Shown here: positions 1 through 6,679 of the stretch, one piece after another
How positions within the stretch are numbered: the stretch's first letter is position 1
Layout of the letters: every line of letters starts with the position of its first letter
The notes under the pieces: model-generated
Told to the model about the DNA's origin: nothing
What the model saw: only the letters and a program-made list of their open reading frames with translations
Databases searched by the model: none
Made by a program: the position numbers and the translations under genes
NCBI GenBank assembly: GCA_035542475.1
Contig: DATKLL010000155.1
Location: 1-9,737 of the forward strand
Direction of reading: 5' to 3'
Length of the DNA stretch: 9,737 bases
Origin: DATKLL01 sp035542475
Lineage (GTDB): Bacteria; Desulfobacterota; Syntrophia; Syntrophales; UBA2185

Positions 1-322
1 CCAACTGCTTGGGGGGCTGAGACTCGGAGATGGTGTCCCATATTACTTTTCCGATTGTCTGAGCCCCCATCTCATTCAGGATGTCCCTCCGCTTGTAGGC
101 CAGAAATTCCTCATTGGCCTGCTCTATATTTTCCAGAAAATCGATGCACGCGACCCGCAAGCCCACATCCCGGCCGAGCTTTTCAGACATGAGCCATTTG
201 TGCTGCAAAATCCTCGGCCATAGATCCGCGGCTGCGTCAGGGTCTAGTTTTGTGCCGTTGATCTCAAATATTTTACTTGCGCACAAATCCGGTGATAATG
301 CTTCTGTCAATTCTTCATCCAT
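1..322 (-). CDS. Partial gene, N-terminal 107 residues; unidentified, possibly DUF4032-like
   Basis: An open frame reads leftward from an ATG at 322 and leaves the window at base 1 with no stop, so only the N-terminal part is visible. It starts MDEELTEALSPDLCASKIFE and later contains LQHKWLMSEKLGRDVGLR (about residues 40-57) and a helical stretch rich in E, Q and K. An AGGA ribosome site lies about 8 bases upstream of the start. It is 73 bases downstream of the J-domain gene on the same strand and probably shares its transcript. The phrase 'H-K-W-x-x-S-E-x-x-G-R-D-V-G' reminds me of DUF4032-type sequences, and similar N-termini may precede AAA+ ATPase domains; both are recollection, not a search result. 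No signal peptide or membrane segment is visible. The gene is well supported by start, ribosome site and an uninterrupted frame; the family is not. Confidence 0.72.
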   Translation of the reverse strand, partial: MDEELTEALSPDLCASKIFEINGTKLDPDAAADLWPRILQHKWLMSEKLGRDVGLRVACIDFLENIEQANEEFLAYKRRDILNEMGAQTIGKVIWDTISESQPPKQL

Positions 323-395
323 AATTTGCTGTCCTGTAGAATAAAATTATATTACTGTTTATACTGAGAGAATGAAATCAAGGCGGGTTTCAAGA

Positions 396-1196
396 TCAGG
401 TACGCCAATACTTCCTGTTATGCACACGCAATTGGTCGGCGATATATTCCATTTCCTGTTGGGTGACTATATTTTGGTTGATGAAGTAGTTGCCAATCCT
501 CGGCTGCAGCATTTGTTGCCTTACAAGTAGAATGGATTGCTGATAGGAACTGAGATAGCCGCAGCGAAGGGCGCATTCACAGAATTTTTCACCTGGATTT
601 CTCATGCTGAGTATGGAACGTATATCATCCTGAGTGAGCCAGTCCCACTGGACAGCAATGTTGCCGACCGTTGGCCGCTGCCTTTTTTGCCACACAATGG
701 CCTCTATCAGGCTTCTCATGGAAATAATACGGCTGTAGTAGAGATACCGGCCAAGGAAAAGCTTGGTTTTGGGAAGATTTCCCTGCCAGTAATGTTCTCT
801 CAATCCGTAGGACCCGCCATGACGGTAATCATTTCCAGGGGTTCTTTGATCCTGCCATCCGTATGTCCTTGGGGTTCTTGCGGCTGAGTTGTATTTGGCG
901 GTTTTGTGGAAGGGATAATTCCAAAGCGAATATTTCCAGGGGCTTTCAATAAATGTGCTCAATCGTTCATAGGCGAGTGTTACCTCTTTGAACCGCTCTT
1001 CAAGGTTTGAAGGAGATTCGGAAAGTGTTGCGGCCCTGTCAGGATGGGTTTCAAATGCCCTCTTTCGATAGGCGGCCTTCAGTCCCGGTACCTTCAGATA
1101 TTTCAGAAAATTAGCGGAAACGGCTACATCATTTCCGAATAAAACCGAGCAGGCGTTAAAAAGTTCTGTCGGTGTGAATACCGCATTTTCCTGCAT
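396..1196 (-). CDS. J-domain (DnaJ-like) protein with C-terminal helical repeats
   Basis: The 266-residue product has an N-terminal J-domain: about residues 8-85, with the diagnostic HPD tripeptide at 51-53 preceded by the basic helix AAYRKRAFET and followed by a long helix ending in AYERL. J-domains stimulate Hsp70 (DnaK) ATPase, so it is probably a cytoplasmic co-chaperone. It lacks the Gly/Phe region, zinc fingers and C-terminal substrate domains of true DnaJ. A Tyr/Trp/His-rich linker (about 86-145) leads to a C-terminal part with three similar segments (about 174-199, 202-229, 231-260). Their pattern 'G-x-x-A/F..L-x-x-x-Q/D' resembles the short helical repeats at the N-terminus of type II secretion/pilus ATPases (MshEN-like); that comparison is by eye. 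The ATG at 1196 has GAGGAG five bases upstream. A sigma-54-like promoter sits just upstream. Confidence 0.87.
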   Translation of the reverse strand: MQENAVFTPTELFNACSVLFGNDVAVSANFLKYLKVPGLKAAYRKRAFETHPDRAATLSESPSNLEERFKEVTLAYERLSTFIESPWKYSLWNYPFHKTAKYNSAARTPRTYGWQDQRTPGNDYRHGGSYGLREHYWQGNLPKTKLFLGRYLYYSRIISMRSLIEAIVWQKRQRPTVGNIAVQWDWLTQDDIRSILSMRNPGEKFCECALRCGYLSSYQQSILLVRQQMLQPRIGNYFINQNIVTQQEMEYIADQLRVHNRKYWRT

Positions 1197-1238
1197 TCAG
1201 TCTCCTCGTTTCCTGCCTTTTGATCCTTTAAATATAGA

Positions 1239-1254
1239 AGCAAAAAAAATGCCA
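1239..1254 (-). promoter_or_regulatory. Sigma-54 (RpoN) type -24/-12 promoter of the J-domain gene
   Basis: On the minus strand the bases read TGGCATTTTTTTTGCT. This matches the -24/-12 consensus TGGCAC-N5-TTGCW, with the GG and GC dinucleotides exactly ten bases apart. Transcription would begin near 1228, about 32 bases before the ATG at 1196 and ahead of its GAGGAG ribosome site. The sixth position is T rather than C, a common variation. The match was made by eye; the poly-T spacer makes coincidence somewhat easier than usual. Confidence 0.6.
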
Positions 1255-1309
1255 CTGCGCCGAATGATAGTATAAGTAAAAATCAAATAATCATTTCGGT
1301 TCTGCCGCT

Positions 1310-1354
1310 GTGGTATGAACTTAAATCATCGATTCAATGATTTTTATATACCAC
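1310..1354. repeat. Nested inverted repeat; possible activator binding site
   Basis: Two nested pairs of arms are visible: GTGGTAT (1310-1316) with ATACCAC (1348-1354), and inside them AAATCAT (1323-1329) with ATGATTT (1337-1343), with a 7-base loop. It lies between the stop of the radical-SAM gene and the J-domain promoter. No T-run follows on the minus strand, so it is a poor intrinsic terminator. Its place, about 80-125 bases upstream of the predicted sigma-54 start, is where enhancer-binding activators usually bind; that role is inference. It could instead be a palindromic repeat or an mRNA 3' end structure. Confidence 0.55.
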
Positions 1355-1395
1355 AAGATGTACATAAATCACAAGTAAGAAAAGATTCTGTCTCT

Positions 1396-2316
1396 TTAAG
1401 ATAAATAAGCTTTCCATCCTGCCAGAATCGAGCCCGGCTTCAAATCCAAAGCGCCCGAAGCCTCTGCCACCGGTGTAAAACCGCACTCCCGGCAATCGAC
1501 CTTACCCCTGCTTTTTACATAACATCCCTGGGTAAACTTTCCATCCGGATCAATGTTGATCAGTACATCATCATGACAGTGCCAGTCGTTCTCGATCATG
1601 TCGTTCAAACATCGCTCAGAGTTGATAATAGGGTATGATTTTTTTAGCCTGATGACGTTTTCCAATGCACTCTTCCGGTCATCCGGTGAAAGAGCAAGGG
1701 GCAATTCACCCTGGTTGTATGGGTAGAATATCTGCACTGACAATCCTTTTACAGCAGGTACATTTTTCAGTTGCTCCACCAGTTGCTCAAGTTCATGCCA
1801 GTTGATCCGGTTCATGGTAAAATGTACCAGCACACGGGGATGCCTGGCAGACTTCAAGTTCAACCAGACCTGTTCAAAAGAGCTGCTTCGCAGGCGGTCA
1901 TGAGTTCCGTTCAATCCGTCTATGCTTACCCAGATAACATCTGCAGGGACGTGCAGAGGAAACGTGCCGTTTGTAGTAACCGCCACACGAAGGAAACGTT
2001 TCTTTGCATAATTGACCAGATCATGAAGATCATGGTTTCCATCGCGCCAGAGAAAGGGCTCTCCTCCTTCAAACACCACAATTCTGGTACCAAGCTTTTT
2101 CAGAGCGTCTAACGCTGCTACCGCGCCGCCCCAGGTTATATGGGAATTATTTTCCGCGGCTCTTCCGTGAAAAGGACAGGCGCTGCACGTCAGATTGCAG
2201 TGATAGGTAAGTTTGAAACTGGCCAGTAGAGGTATTCTCTGCCTGAGTATTTTTCTGCGCAGGTAAAACTCAAGTAGATCCAATGCCCAGAGCGGACGAT
2301 GATTTTTTTTCAGCAT
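1396..2316 (-). CDS. Radical-SAM protein with cysteine-rich C-terminal tail
   Basis: This 306-residue protein has the radical-SAM cluster motif C-x3-C-x2-C at C40, C44 and C47 (YHCNLTCSACPF), which binds a 4Fe-4S cluster and cleaves S-adenosylmethionine. The SAM-binding GGEP motif follows at 84-87, TTNGT at 114-118, and a WVSIDG strand at 129-134. The C-terminus has five more cysteines (C236, C247, C265, C275, C278), including CRECGF, so an auxiliary Fe-S cluster of SPASM/Twitch type is plausible. Overall layout is MoaA-like, but no specific substrate can be named. The ATG at 2316 has no clear ribosome site, and a dispersed repeat sits just upstream. It lies 149 bases downstream of hemW on the same strand and may be co-transcribed with it. 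The class is secure; the function is unknown. Confidence 0.87.
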   Translation of the reverse strand: MLKKNHRPLWALDLLEFYLRRKILRQRIPLLASFKLTYHCNLTCSACPFHGRAAENNSHITWGGAVAALDALKKLGTRIVVFEGGEPFLWRDGNHDLHDLVNYAKKRFLRVAVTTNGTFPLHVPADVIWVSIDGLNGTHDRLRSSSFEQVWLNLKSARHPRVLVHFTMNRINWHELEQLVEQLKNVPAVKGLSVQIFYPYNQGELPLALSPDDRKSALENVIRLKKSYPIINSERCLNDMIENDWHCHDDVLINIDPDGKFTQGCYVKSRGKVDCRECGFTPVAEASGALDLKPGSILAGWKAYLS

Positions 2317-2332
2317 GGTGTATTACAGAACA

Positions 2333-2382
2333 CGTCATTGCGAGGCGTCCAGAATGAAGTGAGGGAACAGCCATGGCAATCT
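2333..2382. repeat. REP-like dispersed palindromic repeat (GTCATTGCGAGG type)
   Basis: The segment begins CGTCATTGCGAGG and ends CCATGGCAATCT. Read on the other strand it runs from AGATTGCCATGG to CCTCGCAATGACG. These two ends are the hallmark of a short intergenic repeat I know from many deltaproteobacterial genomes. It fills most of the gap between hemW and the following radical-SAM gene and would lie in their shared mRNA. Only one copy of this type is in the window, so its repetitive nature rests on recognition, not on copies seen here. Confidence 0.6.
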
Positions 2383-2465
2383 TATTGATTATTAATATAC
2401 GATCAACAACTCAGTGGTCTCGTATGTCACAACAGGTGCTTTTTATCAAGTCCATTTCTTACATG

Positions 2466-3602
2466 TCAGATCAACGCCAGGCTGTCGGCAACAGCAAGTC
2501 CTTTGCGTGTCGGCTTCAGATAACCGTCCGCTATTTCCACAAACCCGTCTTCCTCCAATTTAGTCAGGATATCCTTTCTTCCCGCCCAGTTGTAAAAAGT
2601 GTACCTCCTGGAAAAATCTTCTATGTGGATTCCTTTTTTCGTACGAAGGCCAAGGAACATGGCCTCAAGACACAACTGCTCCGGGCTTAGCATCTCTGAC
2701 AAATCAACGGGCGGCTTGCCGTCTTTGATGTCCTGAGTATAACGTTCAATGGAAGAATGATTCCACCACCGCCTGTTTTCCCGGAAGGAATGAGCTGCGG
2801 GACCAAGGCCGAGGAATGGGGTCTGATCCCAATATTTTTGATTATGCCTTGAGGCGAGAGTCATGCCTTTTGCGAAGTTGGATACCTCATAGTGAATGTA
2901 TCCGACTGACTCCAGTGTGAGTGATGTATTCAGGAAAAACTCAACCTGCATGTCTTCACCGGGCATGTCGAATTCACCCGCGACTTGACGGTTTTTCAAA
3001 TCTGTCCCGCTATCTATGCTGAGCTGATAACAAGATAGATGTTCGACGTCAAATGATTTGACTTTATCAACGGTATTCATCCAGGATTTCATGTCCTGTC
3101 CCGGTATTGCGTAAACCAGGTCTATGCCGATATTTCGGAATCCTGCTTTTCTGGCTGCCTCGATGGCTGATATGCCCTGCGCGACCGAATGCCTGCGTCC
3201 GAGGAACCTCAGTATATCTTCATCGAGGGACTGGATGCCGATATTGAGGCGGTTGATCCCCATGAGACTCAGTGCTTTCAGATAATTGAGATCAATATCC
3301 CCCGGATTGACTTCCATGGTGATTTCTGCATCCTCTCCCATTGTGAAGCATCGCCGGGCCCTGGTGAGCAATTCCTCTACCTCTTGCACCGTGAGAACTG
3401 ATGGCGTCCCCCCGCCGATATAAATGGTGTCGAACCGGTTGAAGGCATCCCGGTACATGTCCATTTCTCTGAACAGCGCGTTGAAGAAATTGGACTTCTC
3501 CGCGAGAGAGGTGACGGAAAAGAAACTACAGTATGGGCATTTACTCCGGCAGAACGGAATATGGATGTAGAGGCCGGGCAAATGATTATTTATATTTTCC
3601 AT
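2466..3602 (-). CDS. hemW: Radical-SAM haem chaperone HemW (HemN-like)
   Basis: HemW is a cytoplasmic radical-SAM protein that carries haem and delivers it to target enzymes; it was long annotated as oxygen-independent coproporphyrinogen oxidase. From a start at 3602 the protein has 378 residues, normal for the family. Visible motifs: IHIPFC-x3-C-PYC near the N-terminus (4Fe-4S/SAM cluster), IGGGTPS, the NIGIQS and DLVYAIPGQ strands, the HemW-specific haem-binding HNQKYW, LGLGPAAHS, and a C-terminal winged-helix-like region. HNxxYW and the short N-terminus favour HemW over HemN. The ATG at 3602 puts the usual dozen residues before IHIPFC. GTG codons at 3617 and 3626 are alternatives, and none has a good ribosome site. 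A second radical-SAM gene follows on the same strand. Confidence 0.93.
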   Translation of the reverse strand: MENINNHLPGLYIHIPFCRSKCPYCSFFSVTSLAEKSNFFNALFREMDMYRDAFNRFDTIYIGGGTPSVLTVQEVEELLTRARRCFTMGEDAEITMEVNPGDIDLNYLKALSLMGINRLNIGIQSLDEDILRFLGRRHSVAQGISAIEAARKAGFRNIGIDLVYAIPGQDMKSWMNTVDKVKSFDVEHLSCYQLSIDSGTDLKNRQVAGEFDMPGEDMQVEFFLNTSLTLESVGYIHYEVSNFAKGMTLASRHNQKYWDQTPFLGLGPAAHSFRENRRWWNHSSIERYTQDIKDGKPPVDLSEMLSPEQLCLEAMFLGLRTKKGIHIEDFSRRYTFYNWAGRKDILTKLEEDGFVEIADGYLKPTRKGLAVADSLALI

Positions 3603-3941
3603 TTTTTTATTTGACACAATACTCACTATTAAAGAAATCGGTTATCATATGCAAACGTCCCAATCAATACTTTATCTGCAAGTACGATCAAAAGTACTCC
3701 CAGAAAAAGCTAATAAATAAATATGATTAATGAGGTTTTATGTCGAAATGAATGCGATGAGAGAAGAATCAAATTAATTCGGGAAGTATTCATCCTTTTT
3801 TCTTTCCGACCCACGTGTTACATAAACGGAGTACTCATCTAACCCATTTATTGATAACGACTTTTTTTCTCTTTTGTAGTACGATATGCATAAATCGAAA
3901 TAAACCAAAAATAACTTGATACAATCATTAGGAGGAACAAA
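3603..3941. other. AT-rich gap between divergent genes
   Basis: This gap separates hemW (leftward) from the interrupted DUF6680-like gene (rightward), so both promoters should lie here, but I cannot fix either. A TTGACA at 3611-3616 on the plus strand has no matching -10. A small dyad AGTAC-N8-GTACT lies at 3681-3698, upstream of hemW. The strand is markedly richer in A and T than the flanking genes. I see no convincing small gene, RNA or terminator. Confidence 0.5.
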
Positions 3942-4421
3942 ATGGAAATAATTAATTTATTCGCACTTTTATTTTCTCCGCTTATAGCTGTTTTAGTTAG
4001 TGTCTTCTTACAATCCAAACAAGCAAAATACGGTGAAAAAAAAGTTATCTTTTCTACTCTAATAGCAACTAGACATTCCCCGATAAATGACCAGACCGTA
4101 CGTGCCCTTAATATGATTGATGTCGTATTTTATAAAAACAAAAATGTACGTCGGCTATGAAGGGAGTACTATGACATGCTACACAATACGGGACTTAACA
4201 ATGAATTAGGATACAAGACTAGACAAACAAAGAATCTCGAGCTTATTACTGAAATGGCCAAGGACCTTGGTTATAGCAAAGAGATAACGGCTCTTGATGT
4301 TGAACGTGTTTATTATCCCGTCGGGCTCGGTCAAGCTTTTACGAGAAGTGAAGAGATTGCTAATGAACTTCTTAGAGTATTAAAAGCGAGTGGCGGTCTT
4401 CAAATAACAGAAAAAAAGTAA
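3942..4421 (+). pseudogene. DUF6680-like small membrane-anchored protein, interrupted by one in-frame TGA
   Basis: The gene starts at ATG 3942 with a strong AGGAGG site six bases upstream. It reads 72 codons to a TGA at 4158-4160, then continues in exactly the same frame for 86 more codons to TAA at 4419-4421. The joined product would be 159 residues: an N-terminal membrane helix (about 5-23), then ALNMIDVVFYKNKNVRRL, the TGA, REYYDMLHNTGLNNELGYKT, and a helical C-terminus with ELLRVLKASGG. I recognise the pattern 'ATRHSP..VRALNMIDVVF' as that of the DUF6680 family, whose function is unknown; in such proteins a Trp is expected after VRRL, so TGG to TGA is the simplest explanation. The identification is from memory. 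It may be a fresh pseudogene, a sequencing error, or a readthrough site. The second half has an internal ATG (4176) but no ribosome site. Confidence 0.72.
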
Positions 4422-4454
4422 TATTTAATCCAAGAATATAAATAATATAAAGTA

Positions 4455-4515
4455 TAAAGGGGACGGTTCTATTTAACGGAAACTCCAATCGTTGCCTGGT
4501 TTTTGGCCGTTTAAA
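4455..4515. repeat. Possible repeat remnant with imperfect dyad
   Basis: The gap between the interrupted gene and the first hydrolase contains TAAAGGGGACGGTTCTATTT, which resembles the GGGGAC-type tags I associate with REP/RAYT-related repeats. TTTAACGG (4472-4479) pairs with CCGTTTAAA (4507-4515) apart from one bulged base. There is no T-run after it, so it is not a standard terminator. The rest of 4422-4586 shows nothing else I can name. Confidence 0.25.
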
Positions 4516-4586
4516 GGAAGCAAAGTTCTGTTTTGTAAGACAAACAACGCAGCAGTATAAAAAATATTAGTTAATGAAGGGGAAAA

Positions 4587-5633
4587 ATGAAAACGATACT
4601 CAGTATTTTCTCAGCTTTGCTGTTGCTTTTTGTGTGCATGGATGCATATGCCGAGAATCACCGCCAACTCGTCATGGAGGAATTCATGGTGCCGGCTGTC
4701 GATCCAGGCATTAACCTTTACATACGCAATAAACATCAGCTGGGAGTATGGAAGTTCCCGGGCGAGAAAATCCTGCTCTTCGTGTCCGGATCGACGTACC
4801 CCGCTGAGACCAATTTCGACCTCAAACTGAAGGGTCTGTCCTGGATGGACTACATCGCGCAGCATGGCTACGACGTCTACCTGGTGGATGTTCGCGGTTA
4901 TGGCAAGTCCACGCGCCCACCCGAAATGGATAAGCCGGCAGCAGAAAACAGGCCGATCGTGCGCACCGAGACCGCCGTCAAGGACGTAGGGGCGGCGGTG
5001 GACTTCATCCTCAAGCACCGCGGCGTCTCCAAAATTAACCTGCTGGGCTGGTCCTGGGGCACTGTGATTATGGGCTGGTACACTACGCAGAACAACGACA
5101 AGGTCAATCGACTGGTGCTCTATGCGCCTAAATGGATCCGCCAAACCGCTTCGCTTATGGACTCGGGTGGCAAGCTCGGCGCCTACCGGACCGTGTCGCG
5201 TGACGTTGCAAAAAGTCGCTGGCTCAGGGGTGTACCCGAAAACAAGAAGGCTGATCTGATTCCGCCGGGATGGTTTGAGGCATGGGCGGACGCCACCTTT
5301 GAGACTGACCCCGTGGGCTCGAAACAGACACCGAAGGTGGTTCGCGCCCCCAATGGAACACTGCAGGACGATCGCGAATTCTGGGGGGCGGGCAAGGCGC
5401 AGTATGATCCTGCTGAAATCCGCGTCCCCACATTTCTCGTACACGCCGAGTGGGATGCTGACCTGCCGAGTTATATGCTGCATGCTTACTTTGCCGAGCT
5501 AACCAATGTACCCTACAAGCGATACGTGGAGATAGGCGAAGGCACGCACACAATCATGATGGAAAAGAACCGCATGCAGCTATTCCAAGAGGTTCAGCAA
5601 TTCCTTGATGAAGAATTTAAGCCCAACCAGTAG
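4587..5633 (+). CDS. Exported alpha/beta-fold hydrolase
   Basis: The product is 348 residues, with a signal peptide MKTILSIFSALLLLFVCMDA followed by YA and likely cleavage after AYA (residue 22), so it acts in the periplasm or outside. The alpha/beta-hydrolase fold is shown by the nucleophile elbow GWSWG (154-158, Ser156), a likely acid at Asp290 (HAEWDADLP) and His321 (GEGTHTIMMEK). The DVRGYGKSTRP strand-loop (101-111) is typical of lipase/esterase-type members. The loop at 65-72 (FVSGSTYP) stands where the oxyanion HG motif usually is. The substrate cannot be inferred. The ATG has GAAGGGG four bases upstream. The gene is clearly more GC-rich than the AT-rich patch before it, with a heavy G/C bias at third positions, which suggests a different origin. 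A second exported hydrolase follows after 133 bases. Confidence 0.86.
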   Translation: MKTILSIFSALLLLFVCMDAYAENHRQLVMEEFMVPAVDPGINLYIRNKHQLGVWKFPGEKILLFVSGSTYPAETNFDLKLKGLSWMDYIAQHGYDVYLVDVRGYGKSTRPPEMDKPAAENRPIVRTETAVKDVGAAVDFILKHRGVSKINLLGWSWGTVIMGWYTTQNNDKVNRLVLYAPKWIRQTASLMDSGGKLGAYRTVSRDVAKSRWLRGVPENKKADLIPPGWFEAWADATFETDPVGSKQTPKVVRAPNGTLQDDREFWGAGKAQYDPAEIRVPTFLVHAEWDADLPSYMLHAYFAELTNVPYKRYVEIGEGTHTIMMEKNRMQLFQEVQQFLDEEFKPNQ

Positions 5634-5656
5634 GTGCTAGCTAGGGGCCGGGAGTT

Positions 5657-5672
5657 CCGTGATCACTCACTG
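5657..5672 (+). repeat. 16-bp direct repeat, copy 1
   Basis: CCGTGATCACTCACTG is repeated without mismatch at 6664-6679, so the two copies bracket the second hydrolase. Each copy contains the 8-base palindrome GTGATCAC. Weaker similarity continues past the repeat (ATTCATTCT here against TATTCTTTA there), as if this copy were a fragment of the permease 3' end. Confidence 0.6.
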
Positions 5673-5681
5673 ATTCATTCT

Positions 5682-5708
5682 ATTACATCGGCAAAAGCAC
5701 CATGTAAT
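5682..5708. repeat. Inverted repeat ATTACAT-N13-ATGTAAT
   Basis: Perfect 7-base arms at 5682-5688 and 5702-5708 lie between the two hydrolase genes, 58 bases before the second start. Possible operator or mRNA hairpin; there is no T-run, so it is not a canonical terminator. Confidence 0.35.
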
Positions 5709-5766
5709 GTGGAAGACGGTATACCAGTAGATGTTCTTTTGTCAGAAAAGTAGGTGAGTTAAAGGG

Positions 5767-6630
5767 ATGAAAAAAAAGATCAGATACTCTATGATGCCTT
5801 TCTTTTTATTGGTTGTGTTACTAATACTGCCATGTCTCCTCTGGGCTGGAGATGATATTCTGATTGACCTCGACACCGGCCGTAAAGAAGGCATCTTTAC
5901 CAAAACACCGATCAGGCAGCGAGCCATCGTTATTCCTCCCAAACAGCAAAGCCAGACAGCTTTGCTATTCTTTCGCGGATGGCCGGGTATCGCCCGGATT
6001 GAATCTGTGAATGATAAATCGAAAAACCTGATCATGTTTCTGCGCAAGAATGAGCAGCGATTTAAAGACGAGGGCATTGCCTTGGTCATTGTTGACTGCC
6101 CGACGAGCGAGTGGGGGATGTCCGGTCCCAACCCGACTGCCTGCGATGACGACTATCGGTCCTCCCAGGAACATCTATCAGATGTACGACTGGTGATGAA
6201 GGAGCTGCGTGAAAAATATGGATACAAACGTCAGTTTATCATGGGGCACAGTTACGGGACCATTAGTTCGAAGTGGCTGGCTTTAGGCCTGGGTGATGAA
6301 ATTGCCGGCAGCATCCACTCTGCGGCCATGACACTTGCCAGTGGAAATAATTTTAAATTTGGCTACTCGATGAGTGGATTCCCCGTGGAAAAGATCAAAG
6401 CACCTGTGTTACACATCCACAATGAGAACGATGCCTGCCGCTTCACTCCCTATCAGACAGTCAGGAACTATTCAAAAAACAATCTTGTTACGGTCCGCGG
6501 CGGAGTGCCGGAAGGAGATCCTTGCGGAGGCCGTCATTATCATTCCTATGCCGGAAGGGAAGTCGCTGTAGGCGATGCTATCATTGTATGGATTAATAAA
6601 TCAGAAGTCAGGACCATCGTTGGCGAATAA
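5767..6630 (+). CDS. Exported alpha/beta-hydrolase-like protein (dienelactone-hydrolase style)
   Basis: The 287-residue product begins with a positively charged, strongly hydrophobic leader ending LLWAG (to about residue 28), a signal peptide or anchor. C23 lacks a proper lipobox, so a lipoprotein is unlikely. The nucleophile elbow GHSYG lies at 160-164 (Ser162), a candidate acid at D222 (HNENDACRF) and candidate histidines at H257/H259 (GGRHYHSY). FFRGWPG (68-74) fits the oxyanion-loop position. C111/C126 and C224/C253 could form disulfides in the periplasm. The substrate is unknown. AGGTGAG eight bases upstream supports the ATG at 5767. It is not obviously a duplicate of the preceding hydrolase: lengths, motifs and base composition differ. 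The gene sits inside a 16-bp direct repeat pair and converges on the ABC permease 39 bases downstream, with no terminator hairpin between them. Confidence 0.82.
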   Translation: MKKKIRYSMMPFFLLVVLLILPCLLWAGDDILIDLDTGRKEGIFTKTPIRQRAIVIPPKQQSQTALLFFRGWPGIARIESVNDKSKNLIMFLRKNEQRFKDEGIALVIVDCPTSEWGMSGPNPTACDDDYRSSQEHLSDVRLVMKELREKYGYKRQFIMGHSYGTISSKWLALGLGDEIAGSIHSAAMTLASGNNFKFGYSMSGFPVEKIKAPVLHIHNENDACRFTPYQTVRNYSKNNLVTVRGGVPEGDPCGGRHYHSYAGREVAVGDAIIVWINKSEVRTIVGE

Positions 6631-6663
6631 CAGGATCGGAAGCATATAAAACAAATGCCGCCG

Positions 6664-6679
6664 CCGTGATCACTCACTG
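6664..6679 (+). repeat. 16-bp direct repeat, copy 2 (permease 3' end)
   Basis: Second perfect copy of CCGTGATCACTCACTG. Here it overlaps the last codons and the TGA stop of the ABC permease, so this copy is likely the original and the one at 5657-5672 the derived one. Confidence 0.6.

Noticed and set aside
114..344. 76-codon open frame on the plus strand
   Set aside because: The minus strand here carries a coherent gene start with a ribosome site; the plus frame is its shadow.
1310..1354. Intrinsic terminator of the radical-SAM gene
   Set aside because: The dyad is AT-rich in its core and has no T-run on the minus strand after the last arm.
3611..3616. TTGACA as a -35 box on the plus strand
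   Set aside because: No -10 lies 16-18 bases downstream, and the next plus-strand gene is more than 300 bases away.
4158..4160. Selenocysteine codon in the DUF6680-like gene
   Set aside because: The position looks like a Trp, no redox motif surrounds it, and no SECIS-like hairpin is evident just downstream.
4611..5483. 290-codon open frame on the minus strand
   Set aside because: It is antisense to the exported hydrolase, which has a signal peptide, a ribosome site and catalytic motifs; the antisense frame has a composition expected from a GC-rich shadow.
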